In this document: piece by piece, positions 27,102-35,417 of the stretch
Numbering within the stretch: position 1 is the stretch's first letter
How the letters are laid out: each line of letters begins with the position of its first letter
Assembly: GCF_004803635.1 (NCBI RefSeq)
Contig: NZ_SSWX01000010.1
Span: 32,934 to 96,933, forward strand
Direction of reading: 5' to 3'
Length of the DNA stretch: 64,000 nt
Source of the DNA: Lampropedia aestuarii
GTDB taxonomy: Bacteria > Pseudomonadota > Gammaproteobacteria > Burkholderiales > Burkholderiaceae_C
Position numbers and translations under genes: made by a program
The notes under the pieces: generated by a model
The model's input: the letters and a program-made list of their open reading frames with translations, nothing else
Told to the model about the DNA's origin: nothing
Database searches by the model: none

Positions 27102-28580
27102 TTAGTGCGATGTGGGCGCAGCAGCCAGTCGGGCCATGCATTCGGCCAGAATGGCAATGCCTTGCTCGATCTGTTCTTCTGACACCGCGCCAAATGACAT
27201 ACGTAAAAAATGCGCCATGCGCGGCTTCGACGAGAACATTGGACCGGGTGAAGTCAGCACGCCTTGCTCCAATGCCAACTGGCTCAGCTGCAGCGCTGGC
27301 ACATGGTCGGGCAGACGCAGCCACAGCATCATGCCCCCTGTGGGGTCAAGCATTTGCACCTGGTTGCCAAAATGCTGGGCAATGGCTTGCACCGCGCGCT
27401 GGCGCAACTGTTGCAGGCGGGCTTGAAAACGCGCCAGATAGCGGTCGTAGGCTTGGCTGTCCATGAAGGTCGCAGCCGTCAGTTGGCCCAATTCATCCAG
27501 GTAGCGGCTTTGGCTGTATTTGAGCATCTCGACCCGGGCCTGCCATCGGCCTGCGGCCATCCAGCCCAGGCGCAGGCCAGGGGCCAGTATTTTGTTCAAG
27601 GATGAGCAGTAAATCACGCTGCCATCGCTGTCCCAGGCTTTGGCGGGCTTGCTGTGCACATGCTCGGCACTGGTTTGGGCGTATATATCGTCTTCAATCA
27701 AAGGCACCTGGTAGCGCCGGCACAGCGCGACCAGTGCTTCTTTGTTGGCGTCACTCATTGAGCAGCCCAGGGGGTTGTGCAAGGTCGGCATGCAGATGAC
27801 GGCACGCACCGGCGGTTGCTGGCTGTCGAGGGCCATCTCCAGCGCGTCGAGTGACAGGCCATGCTCAGCGCTGGTTGGGATTTCCAGCGGCTGCAAACCC
27901 TGGGCTTCCAGCGCCTGCAAGACGCCATAAAAGGTCGGCGACTCGACGGCGACCACGTCGCCTTTGCTGCAGACCGCGCGCAGCGCCAGGTTCAGGGCTT
28001 CGATGCAGCCGTGGGTGATGGTGAGGTCGCCCGCTTGCAGCGTCATGCCGCGCTCGGCCGAACGCCGCGCCAGTACGGTGCGCAGTTTGGGGTGGCCATA
28101 GCGGCGTGCAAAGGTGGTCAGGATATCCGGGTGCTGGCGCAATACGCTGGCTGCCGCCCGGTTGAGCTGCGCAGTCGGGTAAGAGCGGGGCGCGGCCACG
28201 GCGGTCATGAAGTCGATGCTGACCGGGTATTGCTCGGCCTTGGCCATCCATTCAGAAATAAATTGGTGCAAGCCATCATAGCGTTGGCTCAGGTCTTGCT
28301 GCGGCTTGGCGGTTGTGTCATTGGCCGCAGGCCTGAGTCCGCTGGCAACAGGTTGGTGCGCGTCGGTATTCTCGACAAAATAACCAGCGCGCGGTTTGGC
28401 GCGCAGCAGGCCCCAGTCCTCCAGGACATGGCAGGCTTGCACGGCGGTGCTCATGCTCACTTGCTGGGTTTGCATGATGTGCCGAATCGATGGAAAGCGG
28501 TCGCCGCGCTTGAGCCCACCGGCGTGGATGATGCGCTGGTACTGGTCAGCAATTTGCAGGTAAAGCGGTAATGGGGGCAT
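27102..28580 (-). CDS. MocR-type regulator (GntR HTH fused to aminotransferase fold)
   Basis: 492-aa fusion protein. The GntR winged helix at residues about 1-75 has GDRFPSIRHIMQTQQVSMST and LLRAKPRAGYFVE. A linker and a fold-type I aminotransferase domain follow: TITHGCIEALNLALRAV, MPTLHNPLGCSMSD, EDDIYAQT and the PLP-lysine motif CSSLNKILAPGLRLGW. MocR proteins sense PLP or amino-compound adducts. It is divergent from a small gene at 28822, with repeated operator-like sequences between them. Confidence 0.92.
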   Translation of the reverse strand: MPPLPLYLQIADQYQRIIHAGGLKRGDRFPSIRHIMQTQQVSMSTAVQACHVLEDWGLLRAKPRAGYFVENTDAHQPVASGLRPAANDTTAKPQQDLSQRYDGLHQFISEWMAKAEQYPVSIDFMTAVAAPRSYPTAQLNRAAASVLRQHPDILTTFARRYGHPKLRTVLARRSAERGMTLQAGDLTITHGCIEALNLALRAVCSKGDVVAVESPTFYGVLQALEAQGLQPLEIPTSAEHGLSLDALEMALDSQQPPVRAVICMPTLHNPLGCSMSDANKEALVALCRRYQVPLIEDDIYAQTSAEHVHSKPAKAWDSDGSVIYCSSLNKILAPGLRLGWMAAGRWQARVEMLKYSQSRYLDELGQLTAATFMDSQAYDRYLARFQARLQQLRQRAVQAIAQHFGNQVQMLDPTGGMMLWLRLPDHVPALQLSQLALEQGVLTSPGPMFSSKPRMAHFLRMSFGAVSEEQIEQGIAILAECMARLAAAPTSH

Positions 28581-28643
28581 GGCAGCGGTTCCTGGGCCTT
28601 GGACGAATAAGCGGCCGGTGGTCAGAGTGTGCCACTGTGCGCA

Positions 28644-28687
28644 GTATCTGTACCGATACAGATACCGGCTTTCTTGACCGATACAGA
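28644..28687. promoter_or_regulatory. Candidate MocR operator
   Basis: GTATCTGT (28644-28651) and ACAGATAC (28658-28665) form a perfect 8-bp inverted repeat. The half-site ACCGATACAGA recurs as a direct repeat at 28652 and 28677, 25 bp apart. Direct repeats with an embedded inverted repeat in a divergent promoter are typical of MocR sites. Binding is inferred. Confidence 0.6.
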
Positions 28688-28821
28688 GCGGCTAGCCAGC
28701 CGCTGTGCACGCCAACTGATGGCGGCGCTGTGGCTGTTGGGCGTTCAGGGTAAATACTACAGTTGCGCCATGCCCAAGACCGTTGTGGTCAGGCGTTTAT
28801 GGCAGCGATTGCTGAGCGACT

Positions 28822-29211
28822 ATGACTGATAAAACCTTGCCTACCCGTGCCACCTTGGCGCCAGCCTCTCAAGCGTTGCGCGTGGCCATCAAACCTGTGT
28901 TCAGAAGGCTTTGGCAGCGCCTGCTGGCAGGTGGCCGCAACCCGTCTGCGGGCCGCACCAGCATCGATCTGTCAGCAGCGCACAGCACCGAGCACTACCT
29001 GAAACGCGGCCACTGGCTGCTTGTCCAGCAAGGCAGTTGCACCATCATCTTGCCCATGCAGTGGCAGGCCGAATGGGTGGTGCAGCGCCAGCAGGTTGTG
29101 CATGAGGGCGATGCCTGGCTGGTGCCCGTATCTGGCTACTACCAGCTCAGCCAGCGCGCTGGGCCGCAGGCGGCCGCCAGCGGCCGTGTAGTGATTTGCA
29201 AAGCCCGTTGA
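28822..29211 (+). CDS. Small hypothetical protein, possibly DUF2917-like
   Basis: 129-aa soluble protein. The second half looks like a small beta-barrel (RGHWLLVQQGSCTIILP, QQVVHEGDAWLVPVSGYYQ), a pattern reminiscent of DUF2917 or a degenerate cupin without metal ligands. No enzyme motif is visible. It is divergent from the MocR gene, and such neighbours are often the regulator's target. Family assignment is uncertain. Confidence 0.6.
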   Translation: MTDKTLPTRATLAPASQALRVAIKPVFRRLWQRLLAGGRNPSAGRTSIDLSAAHSTEHYLKRGHWLLVQQGSCTIILPMQWQAEWVVQRQQVVHEGDAWLVPVSGYYQLSQRAGPQAAASGRVVICKAR

Positions 29212-29230
29212 GTCTTGTCAACTGGTTCTT

Positions 29231-29244
29231 AGAACGTGTTTAAG
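29231..29244. repeat. Solo terminus of the MITE-like family
   Basis: AGAACGTGTTTAAG lies between the stop of the gene at 28822 and the stop of the convergent IclR gene. It matches the left end of the element at 63687 over 12 of 14 bases. Confidence 0.45.
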
Positions 29245-29247
29245 TTC

Positions 29248-30006
29248 TTACACCAAGGTCCGCCCCAAGGCTTTGGCGGCCTCTTGCAAGCGTGGCAGGC
29301 GCTCCAGCAATTGCGCCAGACCCATGCGCGCTACAGGCGCCTGCACGGCCACCGCACAGCGCACACTGCGCGCGTCCTGGCCAAACACCGGCACGGCCAC
29401 GCAAACCAGGCCGTCGACAAATTCTTCGGCATCGACCGCATAGCCTTCTTTGCGGATACCGCGAAACTCCTCGTCCAAGGCCTCAAGCGTGGTCAGCGTG
29501 GTGGTGGTGTAGCGTGTCAGCGGCAGCGCTTGCAGCAGGCCATGGCGCTGTGCGGCTGGCATGTGCGCCAGCAGCAGTTTGCCACTGGCTGAGCAATGCA
29601 CCGGCACATGGGTGCCAGGGCGCAAATTCAATTGCAGCGGAAAAGCCGATTCAATCCGGTCCAAATACACGACTTCTACGCCTGCCAGCGCGGTGAAGTT
29701 GCAGCTCTCGCCAATGTCGGCCACCAGTTGGCGCAGCACCGCATGCCGCACGCTTTGCTGGGCGCTGCCTGCCAAAGTTGCTTCAGCCAAACGCAGCAGG
29801 CGCGGTGCCAGCGCATAGCGGCGGCCATCGGGTTCGCGCACCAGCAGCCCACCAGCCTCCAACTGCGCCAATTGCCGGTGCACGCTGGGCTTGGGCCAGC
29901 CACTGGCGGCCACGGCTTCGGCCAGTGTCAAAGGGCGGGCTTCTTGCACCAGAATTTCCAGCAAATCAAACAGGCGCAGGCCAGGGGTTAGAGGTGGTTT
30001 TGTCAT
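29248..30006 (-). CDS. IclR-family transcriptional regulator
   Basis: 252-aa regulator. The winged helix at residues 8-70 has GLRLFDLLEILVQEARPLTL and ASGWPKPSVHRQLAQLEAGG. The C-terminal IclR effector domain contains CSASGKLLLAHMP and IRKEGYAVDAEEFVDGLVCV. ATG 30006 is chosen; the frame stays open far upstream across the divergent gene, but only this part has family features. It faces away from the SDR-monooxygenase operon and a perfect palindrome lies just upstream, so it probably controls that operon and itself. Confidence 0.92.
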   Translation of the reverse strand: MTKPPLTPGLRLFDLLEILVQEARPLTLAEAVAASGWPKPSVHRQLAQLEAGGLLVREPDGRRYALAPRLLRLAEATLAGSAQQSVRHAVLRQLVADIGESCNFTALAGVEVVYLDRIESAFPLQLNLRPGTHVPVHCSASGKLLLAHMPAAQRHGLLQALPLTRYTTTTLTTLEALDEEFRGIRKEGYAVDAEEFVDGLVCVAVPVFGQDARSVRCAVAVQAPVARMGLAQLLERLPRLQEAAKALGRTLV

Positions 30007-30009
30007 AAA

Positions 30010-30024
30010 TCTCAATATTTGAGA
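30010..30024. promoter_or_regulatory. Candidate IclR operator
   Basis: TCTCAATATTTGAGA has perfect 6-bp arms around TAT. It starts four bases upstream of the IclR start codon in the 99-bp region shared with the divergent SDR gene. Length and symmetry fit IclR-type sites. Confidence 0.6.
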
Positions 30025-30105
30025 CGATTTAATAATAATTTTCAGGATTTTAACCATCTCAGCTAGAGTCGTGGCAAGTACTATTTTTTGCAAAGGAGGC
30101 CACAG

Positions 30106-30978
30106 ATGCCTGCTGTCCAGACTGACTCTTCTGCGGCCCACGGCTTTCGCAACGCCGTGCTCACCGGTGCCTGTGGTGGCTTGGGCCAGGCACTGGCCCG
30201 ACAGCTGATCGCGCAAGGCGCGAAGGTGGCGCTGCTGGGCATGCACGAGCCCGCGTTGGCCGAGCTGGTCGCACTGGCGCCTGAGCGCACCCGCAGCTAC
30301 CGCATCGATGTGGCCGACAGCCAGGCGATGCAGGCAGTGGCGCAGGACTGGCTGGCCTTTGCTGGTATGCCCGATCTGGTGATTGCCAATGCCGGAGTCG
30401 CCAGTGGCTTTGACACCGCCCAGGCCGAGGACCTTCAGGTGCTGCGCCGCATGCTGGAGATCAATGTGCTGGGCCCGGCCACTACCTTCCAGCCGTTTGT
30501 GCAGGCCTTGCACAACCACGGTGCCTCGCGCTGCGCGCTGGTGGGTGTGGCCAGTATTGCCGGTTGGCGCGGCATGCCGGGCAATGGCGCATATTGCGCG
30601 AGCAAAGGTGCGCTGATTCGTTACTTGGAAAGCCTGCGTGCCGAGTGGCGCACGACGCCGGTGAGTGTGCACACGGTCTGCCCCGGCTATCTGCGTACGG
30701 CGCTGACCGCCCACAACCAGTTTGCAATGCCCGGTTTGATGGAGCCCGATGCGGCAGCACGCACGATGCTGGCGCGCATTGCCAAAGGCCATACGCACAT
30801 CGTGGTGCCCCGGCGCACTGGCTGGCTTTCGTGTCTGGTGAACTGCTTGCCCGATGCCTGGGCCGATGCCTTGCTGCGCAAACAGCCGCGCAAGGCACGC
30901 TGGGGCCAATCAGGGAGCAACCCGATACCAGGCCTGGATGCGCACCGCGATACTGAACTGCGCGCAAAAAACAAATAA
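30106..30978 (+). CDS. Short-chain dehydrogenase/reductase
   Basis: 290-aa SDR. The nucleotide motif is TGACGGLGQALARQL, the structural motif is NAGVASG, and the catalytic Tyr163 and Lys167 lie in AYCASKGA, with the serine in VASIAGWRG. AAGGAGG at 30093-30099 sets ATG 30106. The C-terminal stretch WLSCLVNCLPDAWADALLRK looks membrane-associating, as in some sterol or retinol SDRs. It begins an operon with a flavin monooxygenase, suggesting breakdown of a cyclic alcohol or ketone. Confidence 0.9.
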   Translation: MPAVQTDSSAAHGFRNAVLTGACGGLGQALARQLIAQGAKVALLGMHEPALAELVALAPERTRSYRIDVADSQAMQAVAQDWLAFAGMPDLVIANAGVASGFDTAQAEDLQVLRRMLEINVLGPATTFQPFVQALHNHGASRCALVGVASIAGWRGMPGNGAYCASKGALIRYLESLRAEWRTTPVSVHTVCPGYLRTALTAHNQFAMPGLMEPDAAARTMLARIAKGHTHIVVPRRTGWLSCLVNCLPDAWADALLRKQPRKARWGQSGSNPIPGLDAHRDTELRAKNK

Positions 30979-31031
30979 ACCGCTGATGCATGAGCCGCAA
31001 TCACACCACCACCATGACGGAGACAAACCCG

Positions 31032-32405
31032 ATGCGCAACCCCAACCATATTGGCCCTGCCCCTGTGGCTGCAGGCAGACCCCTTGCCGCTCTTGAACCC
31101 ACGCAGGACATGATCGCCCTGATTGGCGCTGGCCCCTCGGGCCTGGCCGGTGCGCGCAATTTGCAAAAGCAGGGCGTTGCATTCCAGGGCTTTGAGGCCC
31201 ACACCGATGTTGGCGGCTTGTGGAATATTGCCAACCCGCGCTCGACCGTCTATGAGTCCGCGCATTTGATCTCCAGCAAACGCATGACCGAGTTTGCCGA
31301 GTATCCAATGGCCGACAGCGTGGCCGATTACCCCAGCCACCGCGATTTGTGCCGTTACTTCAGCGATTTTGCTGACCATTTCGATTTGCGCCGGCATTTT
31401 CGGTTTGGCGTCAGCGTCGAGCGGGTCGAGCCGGTGGATGCCGCTGATACGAACACGCCCTGGCGCGTGACCGTGCGCAATGCGCAGGGCGAGCTCGAGA
31501 GCGCGCAATACAAAGGCGTGGTGATTGCCAACGGCATTCTGGCCGAGCCCAATGTGCCCAAGTTCGAAGGCCATTTTGCCGGCCAGCTGATGCACACCAG
31601 CCAGTACAAGCGTGCCAGCCAATTCACCGGCAAACGGGTGCTGATTGTGGGCGCAGGCAATTCGGGTTGCGATATTGCGGTGGACGCTGTGCATTACGCC
31701 GACCAGGTTGATATCTCGGTGCGGCGCGGTTATTACTTTGTGCCCAAGTATGTTTTTGGCAAACCGGCTGACACGATTGGTGGCAAAAGGCCTTTGCCAC
31801 GCTGGCTCAAACAAACAGTCGACACCATGGTGCTCAAGTGGTTCACGGGCGATCCGGTGCGCTTTGGTTTCCCCAAGCCCGACTACAAAATGTACGAGTC
31901 CCACCCGATTGTGAACTCGTTGATCCTGCACCACCTGGGCCACGGCGACATCCATGTGAAAGCCGATATTGCCCGCTTCGACGGCCACACGGTGCACTTC
32001 AAGGATGGCAGCCAGCAGGACTACGACATGGTGCTGCTGGCCACCGGTTACAGCCTGCACTACCCATTCATTGACCGCAACTGCCTGAACTGGCAGGGCA
32101 TGGCGCCCAAACTGTACATGAACATTTTTGCGCCCAAATACACGCAGCTGGCGGTGCTGGGCATGGTTGAGGCCAGTGGCCTGGGCTGGCAAGGCCGCTA
32201 CGAACAGGCCGAGCTGGTTGCGCGTTACTTCAAGGGTCTGCAAACCCAGCAGCCAGCGGCCAAGCAATTGCAAGCGGCGATTGCCGGGCCTGCACCCGAT
32301 TTGTCAGGCGGCTACCAGTACCTGCAATTGGAGCGCATGGCTTTCTATGTGAACAAGGACGCCTACCGCAGCGCGGTGCGCGAAGCCGTGGCCAAACTGG
32401 CCTAA
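31032..32405 (+). CDS. Class B flavin-dependent monooxygenase (FMO/BVMO type)
   Basis: 457-aa NADPH-dependent monooxygenase. The FAD motif is GAGPSGLAGARNL, the class B fingerprint FAGQLMHTSQY fits FxGxxxHxxxY, and the NADPH motif is VGAGNSGCDIAVDA. It would oxygenate a ketone or a soft heteroatom. The start is uncertain: ATGs lie at 30990, 31014 and 31032; only 31032 has a Shine-Dalgarno (GGAG, 9-nt spacer). It lies between the SDR and a BASS-family transporter gene. Confidence 0.88.
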   Translation: MRNPNHIGPAPVAAGRPLAALEPTQDMIALIGAGPSGLAGARNLQKQGVAFQGFEAHTDVGGLWNIANPRSTVYESAHLISSKRMTEFAEYPMADSVADYPSHRDLCRYFSDFADHFDLRRHFRFGVSVERVEPVDAADTNTPWRVTVRNAQGELESAQYKGVVIANGILAEPNVPKFEGHFAGQLMHTSQYKRASQFTGKRVLIVGAGNSGCDIAVDAVHYADQVDISVRRGYYFVPKYVFGKPADTIGGKRPLPRWLKQTVDTMVLKWFTGDPVRFGFPKPDYKMYESHPIVNSLILHHLGHGDIHVKADIARFDGHTVHFKDGSQQDYDMVLLATGYSLHYPFIDRNCLNWQGMAPKLYMNIFAPKYTQLAVLGMVEASGLGWQGRYEQAELVARYFKGLQTQQPAAKQLQAAIAGPAPDLSGGYQYLQLERMAFYVNKDAYRSAVREAVAKLA

Positions 32406-32422
32406 GGCCCAAGGAGATTGCG

Positions 32423-33352
32423 ATGCTGCCTGTCGATGAAATCCGGCTGAACTTTGACCCGACCGCGCTGGCGCTGCTCAACGGCGTGCTGGCATTCCTG
32501 ATGTTTGGTATTGCGCTGGATACGCGCATCGAAGACTTCAAGCGCGTAGCCCGCATGCCCTGGGCCATGACGGTGGGCATTGCCGCGCAGTTTCTGGTGC
32601 TGCCAGCCGTGACCTATGGCCTGACGCTGCTCTTGCAGGTCGGCCCCAGCATTGCGCTGGGCATGATTTTGGTGGCTTGCTGCCCGCCTGGCAACGTCTC
32701 GAATATTTTGACGCACCGCGCACGTGGCAATGTGGCGCTGTCGGTATCAATGACGGCGATCTCGAACGCGATTGCGATTGTCGTGATGCCGCTGAACTTT
32801 GCATTCTGGGGCGGCATGCACCCAACAGCCTCGAGCTTGCTGCAATCGATTTCGCTGGACCCGCTGGAGATGGCTGGCCACATCATCCTCATCATTGGCC
32901 TGCCGTTTGTGCTGGGCCTGTGGTGCGCGCACCGCTTTTCAGAAGCCACGCAGCGCTGCAAAAAGGCCGTGCGCATCCTGAGCTTTGTGGCCTTGATTGG
33001 TTTCATCATTGGTGCGATTGCGGGCAACTGGCGCTTCTTTCTCGACTATGTGGGGCTGGTGTTGCTGGCCGTTGCATTGCACGACGCGCTGGCCTTTGCC
33101 ACAGGCTATGTGTGTGCCCGCGCCACGGGTCTGGCGGACTACGAACGCCGCGCACTGACGATTGAAGTGGGGATTCGCAATGCGGGCTTGGGGCTGGTGC
33201 TGGTTTTTAGTTTTTTTGGCGGCTTGGGCGGCATGGCCGTGGTCGCTGGCGTATGGGGTTTTTGGGACATCATCGCGGGCTTGGCGCTGGCCTCTTGGTG
33301 GGGCCGCAAAAAGCCCCAGGCCAGTCCTCAATTGCAAGGAGAACACGCATGA
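32423..33352 (+). CDS. Bile acid:sodium symporter (BASS) family transporter
   Basis: 309-aa inner-membrane protein with eight to ten hydrophobic segments. BASS landmarks are NGVLAFLMFGIALDTRIEDF, the crossover LVACCPPGNVSNILTHRARG with SVSMTAISNAIAIVVMP, and the second crossover IEVGIRNAGLGLVLVFSFF. It likely takes up an organic acid or sterol-like anion with sodium. AAGGAG precedes ATG 32423. Its stop overlaps the next start (ATGA at 33349). Confidence 0.9.
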   Translation: MLPVDEIRLNFDPTALALLNGVLAFLMFGIALDTRIEDFKRVARMPWAMTVGIAAQFLVLPAVTYGLTLLLQVGPSIALGMILVACCPPGNVSNILTHRARGNVALSVSMTAISNAIAIVVMPLNFAFWGGMHPTASSLLQSISLDPLEMAGHIILIIGLPFVLGLWCAHRFSEATQRCKKAVRILSFVALIGFIIGAIAGNWRFFLDYVGLVLLAVALHDALAFATGYVCARATGLADYERRALTIEVGIRNAGLGLVLVFSFFGGLGGMAVVAGVWGFWDIIAGLALASWWGRKKPQASPQLQGEHA

Positions 33353-34353
33353 ACAGTGCGATGGTGATGCCGCGCGCAGAGCGTATTCTGGTCACTGGGG
33401 CCGACGGTTTTTTAGGCCGCAGTGTAGTTGCAGCGCTGGCGCGCCGCGCGGGCACCACGGTTGTGGCCCTGGACGTGCGCGAGGTGCCCACTGAGCGCCG
33501 CCATGCCGGCGTGGTGTACCAGCAGCAAGATGTGCGCGATCCGCATCTGGCCGTCAGCTTGCAAGCGTTTGCGATAGACACCGTGGTGCATCTGGCCTCG
33601 ATCGTCACGCCCGGCAAGGACTCCAACCGTGCGTTTGAATACGACGTCGATGTCAACGGCACACGCAATGTGTTGGAGTGCTGCAGGGTCGCAGGCGTGC
33701 GCCATGTGGTGGTTTCGTCCAGCGGCGCAGCCTATGGCTATTACGCCGATAACCCCGATTGGCTGGTGGAGAGCGACGCGTTGCGCGGCAACCCGGTGTT
33801 TGCCTATTCCGACCACAAGCGCTTGGTTGAAGAAATGCTCGCGCAATGGCGCCTTGACTGTCCGCAACTGCAGCAAACTGTGCTGCGCATTGGCACGATT
33901 TTGGGCGAGCGGGTCGACAACCAGATCACCGCCTTGTTTGAAAAAACCAAATTGCTGGCCATTCGCGGCAGTGCCAGCCCGTTTGTGTTTATCTGGGATG
34001 AAGACGTAACGGGTGCGATCCTGCACGCTGTGGATGGTGCAGCTCCTGGCTGCTACAACCTCGCAGGTGATGGTGCGCTGTCCATCCACGAGATTGCCCA
34101 GCGCCTTGGCAAGACCACGCTGAACCTGCCAGCTGGCCTGCTGCGCAGTGCGCTGTGGCTGGGCAGCCAACTGGGCGTGAGCCGCTATGGGCCTGAACAA
34201 CTGGACTTCTTGCGCTACCGGCCGGTGTTGTTGAATACCGCACTCAAGCAATGGGGCTATGTGCCGCGCAAAACCAGTGCGCAGGCATTTGAGGCGTTCA
34301 AAGATGCGCGCGCCATCCAGGGCAGGCCATTGCACCGGGCGGTGCTGGCATGA
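33349..34353 (+). CDS. NAD-dependent epimerase/dehydratase (extended SDR)
   Basis: 334-aa extended SDR. The nucleotide motif is LVTGADGFLGRSVVAAL, then VVHLASIVTPGKDSNRAFEY and a YSDHK motif (Tyr-x3-Lys) in NPVFAYSDHKRLVEE. The C-terminal part YGPEQLDFLRYRPVLLNTAL is as in sugar- or steroid-type epimerases. It overlaps the BASS gene by four bases and the EamA gene by four bases, so translation is coupled on both sides. The substrate is probably the operon's ketone or alcohol rather than a nucleotide sugar. Confidence 0.88.
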   Translation: MNSAMVMPRAERILVTGADGFLGRSVVAALARRAGTTVVALDVREVPTERRHAGVVYQQQDVRDPHLAVSLQAFAIDTVVHLASIVTPGKDSNRAFEYDVDVNGTRNVLECCRVAGVRHVVVSSSGAAYGYYADNPDWLVESDALRGNPVFAYSDHKRLVEEMLAQWRLDCPQLQQTVLRIGTILGERVDNQITALFEKTKLLAIRGSASPFVFIWDEDVTGAILHAVDGAAPGCYNLAGDGALSIHEIAQRLGKTTLNLPAGLLRSALWLGSQLGVSRYGPEQLDFLRYRPVLLNTALKQWGYVPRKTSAQAFEAFKDARAIQGRPLHRAVLA

Positions 34354-35285
34354 GTGCTGCAGCAATTTTGCACACGTCGATGTCACGCAGCGATTGGCTT
34401 AGCGCGTTGGCTGTGATCGTGATTTGGGGGTTGAACTTTGTCGTGATGAAGCTGGGCTTGCAAACGCTCAGTCCAATGGTGCTCGGGGCATTGCGCTTCA
34501 TGGCCGCATCGCTGCCGTTTGTGCTGTGGGTGCGTCCCCCCAAGATGCCCTGGGGCTATGTCGTTGCCTATGGGCTGGCACAGGGGCTGGGGCAGTTTGG
34601 CCTGTTGTTCCTTGGTCTGCGCTTGGGCATGACTGCCGGTATGGCCTCGGTCGTTATACAAACCCAGGCTTTTTTCACGCTGATTTTGGCCGTCAGCCTG
34701 TTGGGTGAGCGCGCCAAGGCTTCTCAGTGGTGGGGGTTGGTGCTGGCCTTTGGTGGGCTGATTGTGATTGCCACAGGCCATGGTGAAGGCGCGCTGCAAA
34801 TGACCCTGGCCGGTTTTGTACTGACCCTGGGCGCGGCCTTTATGTGGGCCGTGTCGAACATGATTGTGCGCAAGGCCAGCCGCATGGCACCGGGCTATCA
34901 GCCGCTGCCCTTTATCGTCTGGAGTAGCTTGGTGCCGATTGTGCCGTTCTGGCTGCTGGCCTGGCTGCAGGAGGGCGGCGCAGGCATTGTCCTGCAACTG
35001 CAGGCCGCAGATGGCAAGGCGCTGTTTGCCGTTGTCTACCTGGCCTTGCTGGCCACGGTGCTGGCCTATAGCCTGTGGACCCGTTTGCTGCAGCGCCACT
35101 CGGCCGCCCGTGTCGCGCCGTATTCACTGCTGGTGCCGGTGGTTGGTCTGGTCACAGCGATGCTCGTGCTCGGCGAGCAGCCTACTGCTGGGCAATGGCT
35201 GGGTACCGCTGCAGTCATTGCTGGCATGCTGGTGAACCAGTTTGGCAGCAGGCTGCGCTGGCACAAGCCTGCGTCTGTGCGATAG
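34350..35285 (+). CDS. EamA/DMT-family transporter
   Basis: 311-aa permease with ten hydrophobic segments arranged as two EamA repeats. Segments include LSALAVIVIWGLNFVVMKLG, GMASVVIQTQAFFTLILAVS, AAFMWAVSNMIVRKASRM and YSLLVPVVGLVTAMLVLGEQ. It is the last gene of the IclR-linked operon and likely exports a metabolite. Start 34350 overlaps the preceding stop; a second ATG at 34380 also precedes the first helix. Confidence 0.88.
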   Translation: MSAAAILHTSMSRSDWLSALAVIVIWGLNFVVMKLGLQTLSPMVLGALRFMAASLPFVLWVRPPKMPWGYVVAYGLAQGLGQFGLLFLGLRLGMTAGMASVVIQTQAFFTLILAVSLLGERAKASQWWGLVLAFGGLIVIATGHGEGALQMTLAGFVLTLGAAFMWAVSNMIVRKASRMAPGYQPLPFIVWSSLVPIVPFWLLAWLQEGGAGIVLQLQAADGKALFAVVYLALLATVLAYSLWTRLLQRHSAARVAPYSLLVPVVGLVTAMLVLGEQPTAGQWLGTAAVIAGMLVNQFGSRLRWHKPASVR

Positions 35286-35366
35286 ATGGATGGGGTGGGG
35301 GCGCTTTTGCGTCGCTGGAGCTGCCTGTGTGGTGCGGCCGGATTTTCAAGCCGCGTGAAGGCGTAA

Positions 35367-35404
35367 AAAAACCGCAGCAGGGCTATTTGCCTAGCTGCGG
35401 TTTT
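35367..35404. terminator. Bidirectional terminator between eamA and prfB
   Basis: AAAACCGCAGC and GCTGCGGTTTT form an 11-bp stem, with extra A residues before and TTTTC after. It sits between convergent genes and can serve both. Confidence 0.8.
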
Positions 35405-35417
35405 CAAGGTTCAGAGC

